Positions 21,786-32,650 are shown, counted from the first letter of the stretch. The stretch: 64,000 nucleotides of DNA from Liopterus haemorrhoidalis (GCA_963971575.1 OZ020611.1:63707381-63771380), one strand, 5' to 3'. Program-made: numbers and translations. The notes: generated by a model not told the origin, from the letters alone.

Positions 21786-22497
21786 GGGAAGTAATTTTAG
21801 TATTGTTTCATAAATAAAATTTCATAAAGAAATTCAATATAATTATCAAATTAGAGTAAAATATTAAAAAACATTAAATGATAAAAGTAATCTATTTCTT
21901 AGAAAGAGACACTTAAATGTAGACATGTTATTGGTGTAACTTGGGACCTATGTAAACTTAACATGAAAAGGGCATCGTAAATTCTATTATAGATCACAAA
22001 AGTGTCAAGTAATTCCGTATATAACTGGAGTGTCCTTATGTTAGTTAGTGTAGTGAGCAGTTTATAGAATAGAGAGACAATATTCAGAGACATGTGAAAG
22101 ACAACTGGTTTTAGATGATGTTAGTAAGAATTGTGGTATCCAGTGGATAAGTTAGTGTCTGGTGTAAAAAATTTCTCGAGTGTTTGTAAATATGTGTCTC
22201 CCACTTGGATTACCTGTTAACAATGTAAATGTAAGTCTACTGTAAATAATGTAAACAGAAAACCGTAATCATAATTTAAGTAGGTTAGTTAAAATGTTAG
22301 TTTAATTCAACAACTCTTAACCCCATCCTAAGAATCATTGCAACCAGCCAGCAGACCCGGGAGTTCATATCCGAAAACCACTCGCGGATTATGAACTCAT
22401 TAGAGGAAGTACAAATGAAGTATATTAATACCAAATTCAAAATTAATACGCCAACTGTGATATTTTATATTATATCAGTAAGCTCCCTGCAACTTTC
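21786..22497 (+). repeat. LTR-like dispersed repeat, copy 1
   Basis: Collinear with 52866-54012 in several blocks: GTATTGTTTCATAAA, ATTTCTTAGA, ACTTAACATG, GTTAGTGTAGTG, CCATCCTAAGAATCAT, GTTCATATCCGAA and the end ATTATATCAG. The other copy has about 430 bp of additional sequence in the middle. Length and position-specific conservation suggest a long terminal repeat of an LTR retrotransposon or a large non-autonomous element. No internal coding region adjoins it. Confidence 0.6.
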
Positions 22498-22499
22498 CT

Positions 22500-23325
22500 A
22501 TAGTTATAGCAGCAGAGAACTTCTCTGCCTATACTCTATGCGCCACCTATGAAGATTTATAACTCTTTTTTTTTCTAAATTCAACTCATTGAATTCTTAT
22601 TTAGTTTTATTTATGTAATAAATTTGAAAATTCTTGTCGTTTTCCGTCAGCCATATGTTGTCAACTGATTGCGTTTAGATGTGTTGCAAAAGTTGATGTT
22701 CTGATGTTGATATGATACGTAAAAACAGCAGAATCTTTTTAGGTTTTTAAGAATTGCGCCCTCATAAAGCATTCGAGATAAAGATCAAAGGTTTTTGTTG
22801 TCGTTAAGATTTCGATACAAAGTTGTGGTCTGTAAAAGTTTTCCGCCTTTTTTCCATGAACTGAAAGTTATTTAGCGTTTATTGAAGGGGAAAATTCTCG
22901 AACCGCTGTTCTACCACTTTTTGTTTAATCATAGTTCAAAATTTCTTAGATCCGACTTCTAATACTCACCTTTTTGTTAAATAATAGTTTTAAAACTAAA
23001 AATAAAATCGAGTAATAGTACCGTTGGCTAATCGATACAATTTCTTACAACTAAAAAACGAAACAATAAGTAAATACATAAAAAAAAAACATACAAATAA
23101 ATACATAAAAACTAATAAATGCAGTAAACAACGATAGATCCTCAATGTCTAAGCTGCGCACTGACCTCCGGTACTATGCAACAAATGTGAAGTTTGTGAC
23201 ATTTCTAAAGACCAAGGATAATACCTTGGACAATCCGTTAGGGATTCATAAGTATAACCAAGAAATCCTTATAACGCAACTCCGTGCGCTAAATATTTGA
23301 ATTAACTAACTAACGCCACTCTGTG
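22500..23325. other. No recognised feature
   Basis: AT-rich sequence with A-runs near 23079-23090; nothing assignable. Confidence 0.5.
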
Positions 23326-23329
23326 TCTC

Positions 23330-23865
23330 TCTTTGTGCCTTGTTGTAATCAAACGGCTGGACCCTGGTAGATATAATTTGGCATGCATATACAGTTATTT
23401 AACTGGTTATAGGAAAGATATTGAGATTAAAATTACGCTGAAGAAAAGTTTTTTAAAAATTTTGATCGGAATATCAAATGAAAGTTCTTAATGTTTATCT
23501 ATAATGTAAAATATTTGGACAGTTTTTTTGAAAAATATTTAAAAAATGATTTTCCGCAGCCTAGATCTTAGAAGGGATGATCTATAAATCTGAATTAATC
23601 AATTTAATGATGAGAACTGAAATAGTACAACCGGAATTTTGTAACAGAATTTTGATAAAGAATATTTTGGATAGCAGAAAAACTAGAATTAATTATTTTT
23701 TAAAAATATATTCGCGTATCCAATGAAGTCTCTAAAAACGAATATTAATGGCCGGTTCCGTAAGAGCAAGTTTTGACTCGAGTTATGAACAAACAATAAG
23801 AAACATAAAGCAATGGAAGAAAAAAATGCATCTTTAGTGAAAAATATTTCCGAATTTTGTTTCCC
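23330..23865 (-). repeat. Dispersed ~1-kb family, degenerate fragment
   Basis: Recognisable by ATAATTTGGCATGCATATAC followed by TTATAGGAAAGATA, ATATCAAATGAAAGTTCTTA and TTTCCCACCTTAT, which parallel copy C and the 17334 fragment in the same orientation. Strongly diverged and truncated on both sides; its right side is cut by the hAT at 23876. Confidence 0.5.
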
Positions 23866-24897
23866 ACCTTATCATTAGTGATACATGAGCAATACATTAT
23901 AGTGATACCAGATCACACAAAAGCCAGATCCGCGGATACGGATTATTTGCGTCCTGATCCGCGGATACGGATACGGAGCTTGCATTCAGGTAGAAAAACG
24001 TACGACCTAGAAGCGATAGTTTGATGTCACGCGGTTCCTACAAACAAAACCATACCAACTGACACACAATTCAATTAAGTTCAAAATCACTCACTCATTG
24101 TCTTTCATTAAATTAATTTTACTCTAATAATAATAATATTTAATAATAAAAATAATATTTATTTATTGTCCACATACAATACATAATCATTAATGGACAG
24201 TTAATCACATAAATTACAATAACATGACAAATGATAATTGATACCCAGAAGTTATAAATTAAGTTCAAAAAATTCCTTAAAACTATACATTGGGTTTTCA
24301 GTCAATAAGTTTTTAATTTTATTTTTAAATTGTACTTTATAGAATAATAGTTAATACTATATCTTGATTTATTTATTCGTGTAAAATTAGGGTAAATATT
24401 TGATTTATTACGTGTGTTGTAGTTATGAACGTCTTCATAAAAGACAAAAGAATTTAGGTTTTGATGGGCATATACTAAACAGTGATAGATAAAAAGTGAT
24501 GGTAGTGTCATGATTCTAAATTCTTTAAAGAGTAACCTACAATCGGCTCTATAAGATGCACTCCTCATCAATCTTATTGCACGCCTCTGTAGTCTAAAAA
24601 CTCTTTCAGCAGAGGCAGAGTGTCCCCATGCTAAAAAAGCGTATGCTATGTGCGACTTAAATAACGCAAAATACGTAATTAATAAAACATCTCTTTTAAC
24701 TGATTTTTGTAGGTTTCTTAGAAGATAGGTGGTTTTGCACAAATTCCTACATATATGGGCAACGTGATGGTCCCATATTAAATGAGGATCAATATGGACT
24801 CCTAAAAATTTAATGCAATCCGGATTATTGTAGTTATGATTTTTTGTTGTTATGAGTAAATTTTGTGTTTTATAATAATAATTAATGTAAACTAGAT

Positions 24898-25256
24898 CAG
24901 TGGTATCAACATTTTCTCATAGTGGGGCCATATTTAATTCAAGATAAGTTTCACGGGCCAGATTGAATTGGACTGGGGATCAGATATTTAAAAACTACTT
25001 GATCACTGGAGGTAGAAATTCCGAAAATCGCTTGAGAACGGTGGGACAAAATCCTGGAAATCGATTGAGGGCGAGAGGAGTGAAATTCCAAAGAACCCTT
25101 GTGAACATGGGGTAGTTAATCAAAAAATCACTTGAGAACATGGGGTAGATAATCCAAAAATCTCTTGAGAACTAGAGGACAGAAATTTCGTTCGGGCATT
25201 TTGAAATTTACTGTCGGAACTAAACAGGCCCGCTGGCCGCAAGTAGGACACCACTG
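24898..25256. mobile_element. hAT MITE, 359 bp, with internal tandem repeats
   Basis: Ends CAGTGGTATCAAC and CAGTGGTGTCC (reverse complement of right end). Flanking octamers AACTAGAT (24890-24897) and CACTAGAC (25257-25264) agree at six positions. The interior holds five ~33-bp tandem units (25014-25195). Non-coding. Confidence 0.82.
25014..25195 (+). repeat. ~33-bp tandem repeats inside the MITE
   Basis: Five diverged units of 32-35 bp with the pattern AAATTCC-AAAATC-CTTGAGAAC--GGGGTAG. Confined to the MITE at 24898-25256. Confidence 0.75.
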
Positions 25257-25794
25257 CACTAGACCATTCTAAAATCAAATAATTTGATGGTTAACTAAAC
25301 ATCAATTTAAACGTCACAGTAAAATTTACTCCACTTTGAGCATTTTTCTACGCAAGTTTATACAAAAACTAATCCGAGTTTATCTATATGATATCCGTTT
25401 AAGATCCACCTTGAAAAAACGGATACGGATCCAGTTTTTTATATTTTGCGGATCATACGCTGTTACGGAAATCCGGCACATCACTACTTATCATCTAGAG
25501 CAGAGCGGCAACGGACGGCCCATGAGACGAATGCGGCTCGTAGAAATATTTTATGCGGCTAACCAGTAAGAAAATACAATAATTACTTTTCTAATCCAGC
25601 GCGGCCAACACATTACTGCCGCTGATTTAGGCTTCTAATACACTAGGCGTTTTTAAGCCGACGTAAATACGTGTAAACAAGAATTTAAGGTTGTAAAAAA
25701 ATAGAAACTACAAAAGCAAGTATGGCCCGCCAAAAAAAATTGTTACTTAATGCAGCCCGCAACCTAACAATAAAAAGAAGGTACAGAAATGACC

Positions 25795-26103
25795 TTATCT
25801 GCTTGTGTCCGAACTTAAAGAATTAGTGGAGCAACAACAAGTGCACAAAGATGATGAAATCCACGTTTCTGAAGATGAGGAGCAAAAAGAACTTTCAACG
25901 GATTTTCTGAAAAAAAAGCTACTATTACAGAAATTATGGATCAATTTATACAAAGTAATCGAAATTTTGATAGAAGTTCAAAGGCAAGAAAAAGTGTCAT
26001 GGATGCGATGTCCTTCTATCGATAGTTGCTTGCTGAAAGAAAAAGAAGCATGCAAACAACGTTAGATGATTTCTTGACTAAAAATACCCAAGTGTCTCAC
26101 TAA
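25795..26103 (+). pseudogene. Pogo/Tigger-type transposase C-terminus
   Basis: Frame one gives SELKELVEQQQVHKDDE and STDFLKKK. After a frame change it continues TEIMDQFIQSNRNFDRSSKA, then LLAERKRSMQTTLDDFLTKN and a stop at 26101-26103. The acidic ELVEQQQ block, the helical FIQSN segment and the closing L--RKR--QTTLD-F form the usual tail of Tigger/jerky-like DDE_1 proteins behind the catalytic core. The core and the CENP-B DNA-binding domain are missing. Non-functional relic; a possible end of a pogo-type element lies far away at 1218 and need not be related. Confidence 0.6.
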
Positions 26104-26288
26104 ATATATATTTTTTGTTTTCATGAGCAATTATAATTTATTAAAATATTCATATTAAAAATAAAAGTTATCAAAGTATTAAAAAATGATTTAATGACAT
26201 TTATATTTACCTACATTGTTACAATTTATCGCTGTTTCATTTAACGCTGACATTTCCTGGAACGTATATATTGCGTAACGACTATTAA

Positions 26289-27048
26289 GGCTGCGTATAA
26301 CCCCCAGAGGTTACCAGTTTCTTATACAAAACTAACAATCTGAAATAAAATTAGTATCAATCTATACATCATATTTTGCACCGAATTTTTATCTACCTAA
26401 TAAGATATTTTTAATTGTAGAAACATTTATTGTAAAAATATTATCGCTCAATAACTTAAAAATAGACATCAGCGATAATGTTCTGTAATTTTTTAAATCT
26501 ATTTGCGGGTTTCGAATAATTTTTATATTTACATAGTTTTGTGTAGATATGTTCAAATAATACTTCATCATATTTTTGACTTGATTACTTATAGTTTAGA
26601 ACCTTCGTCGAAAAATATTATACGTGATTATAATGGTATGCCACTTGGTAAACGTATTCTTCACAAATATTAAATCATTTTTACTCCTTACACCTGTTTT
26701 GAGAACCACGGCAGATTCAAGATGGCGGCAAAAATAGATTACCAAGTACAACAACTATAAGTAGTTTTCACAATAGAGCGAAATAGCTTAAAACATATAT
26801 GTAGAAGGAAGCTTTAGCTACAATTTGCCGCATCGTACGCAAATATTCGTCAATTGGTTTACAAGATGGCGTCTATAACGCAATTTGCTTAATTACAATT
26901 ACATAACAGTTTTTTCTACAATTAAAAACATCCTATTAGATACATAAAAATTCGCTGCAAATTTTGATATATAGATGGTTATTAATTTTATTTCCGATTA
27001 TTAGTTTTGTATAAAAAAGTATTGAGATCTATAGGGTTGTGCGCCGCC
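26289..27048. mobile_element. TTAA-flanked element with ~145-bp terminal repeats
   Basis: TTAA occurs at 26285-26288 and 27049-27052. Inside it the ends GGCTGCGTATAACCCC and GGCGGCGCACAACCC (reverse complement) begin inverted repeats that stay similar for about 145 bp (26289-26432 and 26908-27048), with blocks TATACAAAACTAA, GAAATAAAATTA, GCGAATTTTTAT and TTTTTAATTGTAGAAA. The interior is non-coding. TTAA fits piggyBac-type target choice, but the terminal sequence lacks the usual CCC start, so the class is open. A fragment of one arm is at 13275-13372. Confidence 0.8.
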
Positions 27049-27054
27049 TTAAGC

Positions 27055-27730
27055 CCGCGGCCAGCCAAACTTATTGATCTAGAGGGCTTGTTCTAAAAAT
27101 CTTAAAAAATTGTATTATTTTCGGTTGCTTACTTTTCGAATGAGATGTTTCTTTGTGCGATAATTAAATAAATTTTATTCGTTAGCTGTTTCGAGTTTTT
27201 TCCAACACATTTCAGAATAAAAGTCTTTCTGTTCTCAATCGTACAGAAATTCCACATAATCTTCAAAAATATGAGTGTAGTTCAACAGTACTGTTAGTAT
27301 AACAAACGTTGTAGCTGTAACCAGAAGCAGTGCAGTGCAACTGCATACCGGTTGTCGTAAGTAAGACTCGAAAGCCTGTAACATGACATCCCTTGATCAA
27401 CACATATTTTATATTAGATATTTTGTTTATCTTTCACTTCTGCTCTATCTTTACTGCATCTAGAACATACATTTGCACCCCAAGATGTGCATGCTTCATA
27501 GATAGCGGGCAATTTTACACGAACGACGCGCTATGCATTCACATCCAACAACCACCCTGCCTGTTAAAATCAACATCAATGTTCAAAGATGCATACTCGT
27601 TGCTACTCGTCACGCCTTCCATTTCACAAATTTCACAAAGAATATAAATATAAAGGCTGCTGTTTCTCCCACTTGGTACACATCATTGGTTTTTTCTTAC
27701 TTTTAACTAAACTTAAGACTATAATTTGAA
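27055..27730. other. No recognised feature
   Basis: Includes an 84-codon plus-strand open frame (27393-27647), Cys-containing but without a motif I recognise. Confidence 0.5.
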
Positions 27731-27732
27731 CA

Positions 27733-28115
27733 CGATATTTGATGTAAAGTGTCTATTTCACGAATCTCAGGATTTCGTACGTATCTATAGCTCATAGAGT
27801 CGGAGTTGGGAGTCGAGGAGTCGATGCTTTTTGGAGGATTCGGAAAAACTAGCGACCAACATATATAAGGGTGGTATTGTGATCATACCGATTTTGACAG
27901 TTTGATATTTCGACGGATCTATACGAATTGAGGTCCCAACATAACGTTTTGACTATTTTCAGCATGATGTCTGTAGGTCTGTCTGTCAGTCTGTGCACAC
28001 GTGCAGAGCAAATTTAAAAGGATTTTTATGAACGGCTAAAATGATTTTTATGAAACTTCATATTTAAGCTTTTGACATCAATAGCACGAGTTAATCAACT
28101 TTTGGTAAAAATCGG
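27733..28115 (+). repeat. Fragment of dispersed family end plus a second repeat
   Basis: TTTGATGTAAAGTGTCTATT and CAGGATTTCGTACGTAT (27741-27785) are the 5' end of the ~1-kb family. Further on, TGTCTGTAGGTCTGTCTGTC (27966) with AATGATTTTTATGAAACTTC (28038) has the look of another dispersed element with an internal CTGT microsatellite. No coding potential. Confidence 0.5.
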
Positions 28116-28119
28116 TTGA

Positions 28120-29170
28120 CTAGAAATGGGAGTTTACTCGTGTCGATTTTAAGATTTTTGCGAATATTTCACAACAGAAATTATATTTCGAAAAAATTTA
28201 TTTTACAAAAGTTGATATAAAAGCAATAACTAACAACTTTTTTTGAGACATTTTTTGATAAAACGAAAAATTTGAAAAATTTTTCGTATTATTTTTTTCG
28301 AAGTATTTTTTTTTTTTTTCGTACTTATATGTAACTTTTCCATGGTCATGATAACTAATATCTGTGTTAGAAAATATTGAGCCAAGTTATTTCTACTCTG
28401 CTGGTAGAATGTATTTTATACAAGTACTTTGTGATGGCGGTCGGTCCTGTGGTGGCCACAGCTGATTTTTATCAAGATGACAACAAACCGGAAAAAAACA
28501 AAATAACAATATTATTAGAATTTTTTAAAGAACGGAAACGGGAACAGCAACTTTTTTTTGTTTTGTTCAAGATTAAAAACGAAATTGGAAATATTCAACG
28601 CTGGTTTTCCATGTTCTCCAGGTTATAATTTGATTAATACTGTTTGTATTAAAAAATTAATACGATGAGGCATTAAAGATTTTTTTGTTTTTACACATAT
28701 CAATTTTTATCTTTTTGTGTATGCTGTTTGTTATGTTTAAGCGGCACTAAATAGAATTTTTATTTTCTCGTCTACTAGAGGTGCTGCAATCAGAAGTATA
28801 ATTGAGACTTTCTTTTGGGAAAGAAAATTATTAAGATGTACGTTTACAAATAAAAACATGTAAAATATAGAAATCTTACATTTTGTGAGTTAATATATGT
28901 AGTAGTCAAGTATATAGAAGAAAATTAACGTTTTATATGCTGTATAGAACATGCGATATTATTTATTCTTATTTTTGCATTTGTAATATCCATCTTCTGT
29001 TTTGAAATTCTTTAAAAATTAATGTAATATTAAAAGAATTTAAACTGACTACTTTTCGCATGCACACAACACTATAAAAAATAATGGAATATTAAGTAAC
29101 GCTAAAATAACCATTTGTGATTGGCTAGACCCAACACATTTTTCCACAGGAGATAGTTTCAATGTGTCAA
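28120..29170. other. No recognised feature; one unassigned open frame
   Basis: The 83-codon plus-strand frame at 28377-28628 contains DFYQDDNKPEKNK and reads like coding composition, but I recognise no domain and see no splice context. It may be chance or a transposase remnant. Confidence 0.45.
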
Positions 29171-29175
29171 AAAAA

Positions 29176-29225
29176 ATCCTCTTAATTAAAAAACAGACTA
29201 CAATAAGTGAAGGAAACAACTTTTC
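29176..29225 (+). repeat. 46-bp direct repeat, first copy
   Basis: CCTCTTAATTAAAAA-CAGACTACAATAAGTGAAGGA recurs at 30537-30584 in the same orientation with about three differences. The copies are 1.36 kb apart and no matching longer unit was found. Confidence 0.8.
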
Positions 29226-29229
29226 TCCA

Positions 29230-30370
29230 CGACCACTATAGATTTAACAATTCTAAAACCAATTTTGACTACAGAAAGTTAATATTCTAACACAAGAGTT
29301 GGAATGATATTCTAAAGCACTTATCTTCTTATGCATTTTGCGTGTATTTCATTCCATCACTTGTTATGGAATAACTATTCCATGCTTGTTGGCTTTTGTT
29401 TTTGTAGGGTTACATTAAGATATATGCAACGTATACATTAAATAAATGCAACATAACTTCCTAACCTAAAATAGTGGCCGATGTGCGGCAAATTAAATTA
29501 AAATTAAACAAATAATAAATAAAAAAAATAGTTTAATTAATTGATTAATTTGTTATGTAATATAAATTATTAAGATAAAATGTTTGTTAAAATAATTATT
29601 TGTTAATTTATTTTATATATTATACTTTTTGGTGGTCATGGAGAAAGTAGGGTCTGCGGCTCGCGCTCGGAATGTTCCACTCGTATCGAATTTTCTCATT
29701 CCAACCTTGTTACAGAATATACTATTTTTTTATAGTCCAGTCAGTTCAAATGCTCACGAGTGAACCGGAGTCCTTCAACCCGATGATTTACGAGAAAATC
29801 TGGACAAGTTATAGGTCTTCTGGATACAATCCATTCTTTCCTCTTCTCAACTTTTCTTTGAAACTTCTTAGTGAAATTGCCAAATTTCGATCTTCTGCGA
29901 GACCAGTTGCGAGAAAAGTTGAGGACTAGGCATGATCGCGCAAAACAATAAGGGTAAGAAATCGGTCGTCTCGACCGCTTGTGGCTCGTGGGCGCTTTGA
30001 ACCAGGTAACTTGGTGTAGGGACCAGATCGCTGATGACGATTTATAGTGTAATTAATACTATTTTTAGCTTCATTCAAAACACCAGTGATATTCCAATAC
30101 TGCAGTCATCTTCATGTAAGAACGCATCTCGTACAACGACTGCGGGTCACATTTTAATTTTATTACATAAAAAACACTTTTTTACATTTTTAAAAATTGC
30201 TAAAACGGGTAACTAATGCCCAAAATTTTATTTTAACAATGTAATTTGTGTTGAAACTTACGTATTTAATATACGATATTATATAGTTTTCGTTCAAACG
30301 AGCATTATTTATTGTTACAGCTTGTTTAGTTAGCAACAAAAAAATATTTGTTTATGCAGGCTTATTTTGT
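29230..30370. other. No recognised feature; unassigned open frames
   Basis: An 85-codon plus-strand frame (29672-29929) and its surroundings have balanced composition but no recognised domain. Confidence 0.5.
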
Positions 30371-30378
30371 AAACATGG

Positions 30379-30520
30379 TGGGAACCAGGGAGGAAAAGAA
30401 AACGGGGAAGACCTAAGCTAACATGTGTGCAAGAAGTAGAAGAAGATTTGAAAAGGGCCGGAATTACAAGATAGAGAAATAAAGTTAGAAACAGGCAACT
30501 ATGGAGAGAGATTGTAACTG
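30379..30520 (+). pseudogene. RTE-like retrotransposon C-terminal tail
   Basis: Translated with one frame change, the stretch reads KRGRPKLTCVQEVEEDLKRA followed by RNKVRNRQLWREIV. The (R/K)RGRP-TW--VE-DLK--G---A-NR--WR-IV signature marks the last ~45 residues of many insect RTE-type ORFs. Only this tail is present. The 46-bp direct repeat follows at 30537. Confidence 0.6.
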
Positions 30521-30536
30521 TGAGTCTGTCAGCTAC

Positions 30537-30584
30537 TCCTCTTAATTAAAAATCAGACTACAATAAGTGAAGGAGACAAGTTTT
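30537..30584 (+). repeat. 46-bp direct repeat, second copy
   Basis: Same sequence as 29176-29225. It directly follows the RTE-like tail and precedes a fragment of the ~1-kb dispersed family. Confidence 0.8.
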
Positions 30585-30594
30585 ATTTTAAAGT

Positions 30595-30720
30595 GAGATT
30601 TTTTTTTATATCTGGGCCAAGGATCTGTGTGATCATTCCAAATTTCAACTCTCTACTTCTACCCTTTTGGCCAACATTTCTACCGTACTGGCAGAAAGAC
30701 ACATGAGAGACAATATATCA
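30595..30720 (+). repeat. Dispersed ~1-kb family, short 3' fragment
   Basis: CCAAATTTCAACTCTCTACT, then TTTTGGCCAACATTTCTACC and CAGAAAGACACATGAGAGAC, match the segment just before the CAGA microsatellite of copies A and B. Confidence 0.6.
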
Positions 30721-30764
30721 TATATAGGCTGACTAGATTTTTTTTTACAGAAAAAGAGTATACT

Positions 30765-31015
30765 AAAAAAAAAAGGTCCTCACTCCTAAGATAGAAATGA
30801 TGAAGGTCCTCACTCCAAAAATACAAGTGATGAGCAAAAAAAAGAGGTGTTCACTCAAAACTACAAGTGATGAGCAAAACAAAAGATCCTCACTCCTAAA
30901 ATAGAAATGATAAGCAAAAAAAAGGTCATCTCTCCAAAAATACAAGTGATGAACAAAAAAAAGAGGTCCTCACTCGAAAATACAAGTGATGAGCAAAAAA
31001 AATGTCTTCACTCCC
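30765..31015 (+). repeat. ~40-bp minisatellite
   Basis: Six to seven units of GGTCCTCACTCCAAAAATAC followed by AAGTGATGAGCAAAAAAAA, 36-44 bp each, mostly collinear and diverged by 10-20%. Related units occur at 21578-21690 and 15562. Open frames on both strands through the array are repeat-driven. Confidence 0.88.
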
Positions 31016-31154
31016 AAAATTCATTCTCTGTTTCTCATTCTCTACAGAAAACAAGTCACAAGCAAAAAAGAGTATATTCGAGTTTTTTTTATAAAAAGTA
31101 AGAGTATAGACTCTATACTATAGAGGATATTACTTAAAAAAGAGTATAATACTC

Positions 31155-32125
31155 TAAAAAATTGATGTGAAGTGTGAATTTTCACACATTTCTGGGTTTT
31201 GCACGTATTTAGTAACTGAACGATGATTATTTGGGATGCCAAAACAAATTTTATGTCAAAATATTTTTTTATGAATTCTAATTCGAATGTTGCACCTATG
31301 GCTTCCATTGGTTGCTTACATCATAAGTCCCGCCCTTTGATTTCGTCAAACATAGAATTAAATTATAATTTCAACACTTTCCACTGGTTATTCAATTTAC
31401 GCTTTTAAAAATTAAATGCAACATTTACCAAATATAACTAGAATTTTAACAAAATAATTTAAACAAAATAAAAATGAAAAAAAAAAAAAAAACAAAAAAT
31501 AAAATCCACCGGATTCGAACCCTAGTTTGCAAGTTAAGTTATATTATTAAGCGTACGACAAATCCAACCACGCCACGAGAGCTAGTGTTCTGGTATGTTA
31601 CACAACGTATTAAATAGTTAACATATTTTAGTTAAAAACACAAAAAATGCGTTATTTTCCGAAAACATAATCTGATCAAAAATTCCTGTTGTACTATTCC
31701 GGTTCACACTAATGTACATTACTTAGAATTTTTTCAGATTTTTAGTTTAAACCATCTGGGCTACAGGATGTGGGACAAAAAATTTTTTGCATAATTTTGG
31801 CAAAAATCGCATCAAAATAATTTATTTTGCAAAAATAAAATTTTTATCGTCAATCCACGTACTAAGGGCTTTCATTTGATACCCTACTCAGAATTTAAAA
31901 AAAAATATTTTTGTTTTCGATGAGCACATTTTTGTTTATATTTTTAGGGGGATATGTTTTTTAGATGTATTAGTATTTTTCATATGTGCGGGTCAAAGAG
32001 CTGTATAAGCATGCCAAATTTCAACTCTCTAGGTTTAGCCGTTTGGCTACAATTTTTACCGAACAGACAGACAGACGACAAAATGACGGTATAAGGGTTT
32101 TTTGGTCATACCTACAAAACCCTAA
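31155..32125 (+). repeat. Unclassified ~1-kb dispersed family, copy B
   Basis: Start TTGATGTGAAGTGTGAATTT and end GGTCATACCTACAAAACCCT. From ~31630 to 32110 it matches copy A (9345-9860) at roughly 95% by eye, for example GTGTGGGACAAA and ACTAAGGGCTTTCATTTGAT. Between these, an antisense tRNA-like module differs from that of copy A. The low divergence makes A and B the youngest pair of the family in this window. Confidence 0.82.
31508..31592 (-). repeat. tRNA-like SINE module inside copy B
   Basis: On the minus strand, TGGCGTGGTTGG (A box with one deviation) is followed after ~50 bp by GGTTCGAATCC, a perfect B box, then a T-rich tract. Acceptor and T stems pair poorly, so it is not a working tRNA. 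It would be a usable RNA polymerase III promoter by sequence. Confidence 0.65.
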
Positions 32126-32129
32126 AAAG

Positions 32130-32650
32130 AGTACTCTTACATTAAAAATATATTTGGTGTCAATTTTAATAGGCCGCCATGCCTGTAATAATATATGAAG
32201 CAAAGATCTGTGCGTGATTATGAATGAAAATCACAAAATGCAATATTTGCAATAATCACTGTTTGTTATACACAAATATTTGCTGTTATATCTAACAACA
32301 CAGTGCCGAAAACGTCAGCGAGGTTTATTATATAAGTACATCAGAACAAGTATTTACGTTTCAGAATAATGTGTCAATACGTAATAAAACATATTAAAAA
32401 AGACGTAGACGGAAACAATATCGTTATCATACACCAATTTTTTAGATAGTATGAACACTAATTTAACGTGTGATAAATACATGTAATATTAACAACACTA
32501 AATATCTACCGAAGAGTCTTAAAATAAAGATTAATTAAAAAAAAAAAAATACTTGTACATGTAAAAGTAAAGGTATCTATCTAGGATAACACATGCTATT
32601 AAATTGACTAAAATATATGCAATGACCATAGATTACGCAGGCCTGTAGAC
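32130..32650. other. No recognised feature
   Basis: AT-rich, no open frame or transposon end. Confidence 0.55.

Larger units (their letters stand above)
24126..25325 (-). pseudogene. Non-LTR retrotransposon RT C-terminus (CR1/Jockey-like), split by a MITE
   Basis: The minus-strand frame from ~24885 reads CIKFLGVHIDPHLIWDHHV, then ICRNLCKTTYLLRNL, YFALFKSHIAYAFLAWGHSA, VFRLQRRAIRLMRSAS, RIMTLPSLFIYHCLVYAHQN and HNYNTRNKSNI. K-FLGV-ID, SHI-Y---WG, LQRRAIR and TLPS form the end of the palm and thumb of a non-LTR RT. The coding part ends at 24302. A 3' untranslated segment follows, with a (TAA)-rich end at 24124-24165. The hAT MITE at 24898-25256 interrupts it. Near-direct repeats (ATTTTACTC at ~24115, AATTTACTC at ~25324) may be its target duplication. 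Confidence 0.78.
23876..25486. mobile_element. hAT element with nested insertions, 8-bp target duplication
   Basis: TAGTGATACATGAGC at the left and TAGTGATGTGCCGGA (reverse complement of the right end) are bordered by perfect copies of CTTATCAT (23868-23875 and 25487-25494). CGGATACGGAT motifs occur near both ends. Its own sequence is about 23876-24125 and 25326-25486; the middle is an RT relic that itself contains a hAT MITE. Without insertions it would be a ~410-bp MITE. Confidence 0.85.

Noticed and set aside
30765..31015. CRISPR-like regularly spaced repeats
   Set aside because: Units are tandem and diverged, with no unique spacers and no cas genes; the genome is eukaryotic.
31508..31592. 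Functional tRNA gene
   Set aside because: A and B boxes are present but acceptor and T stems do not pair; it is a SINE-like module.
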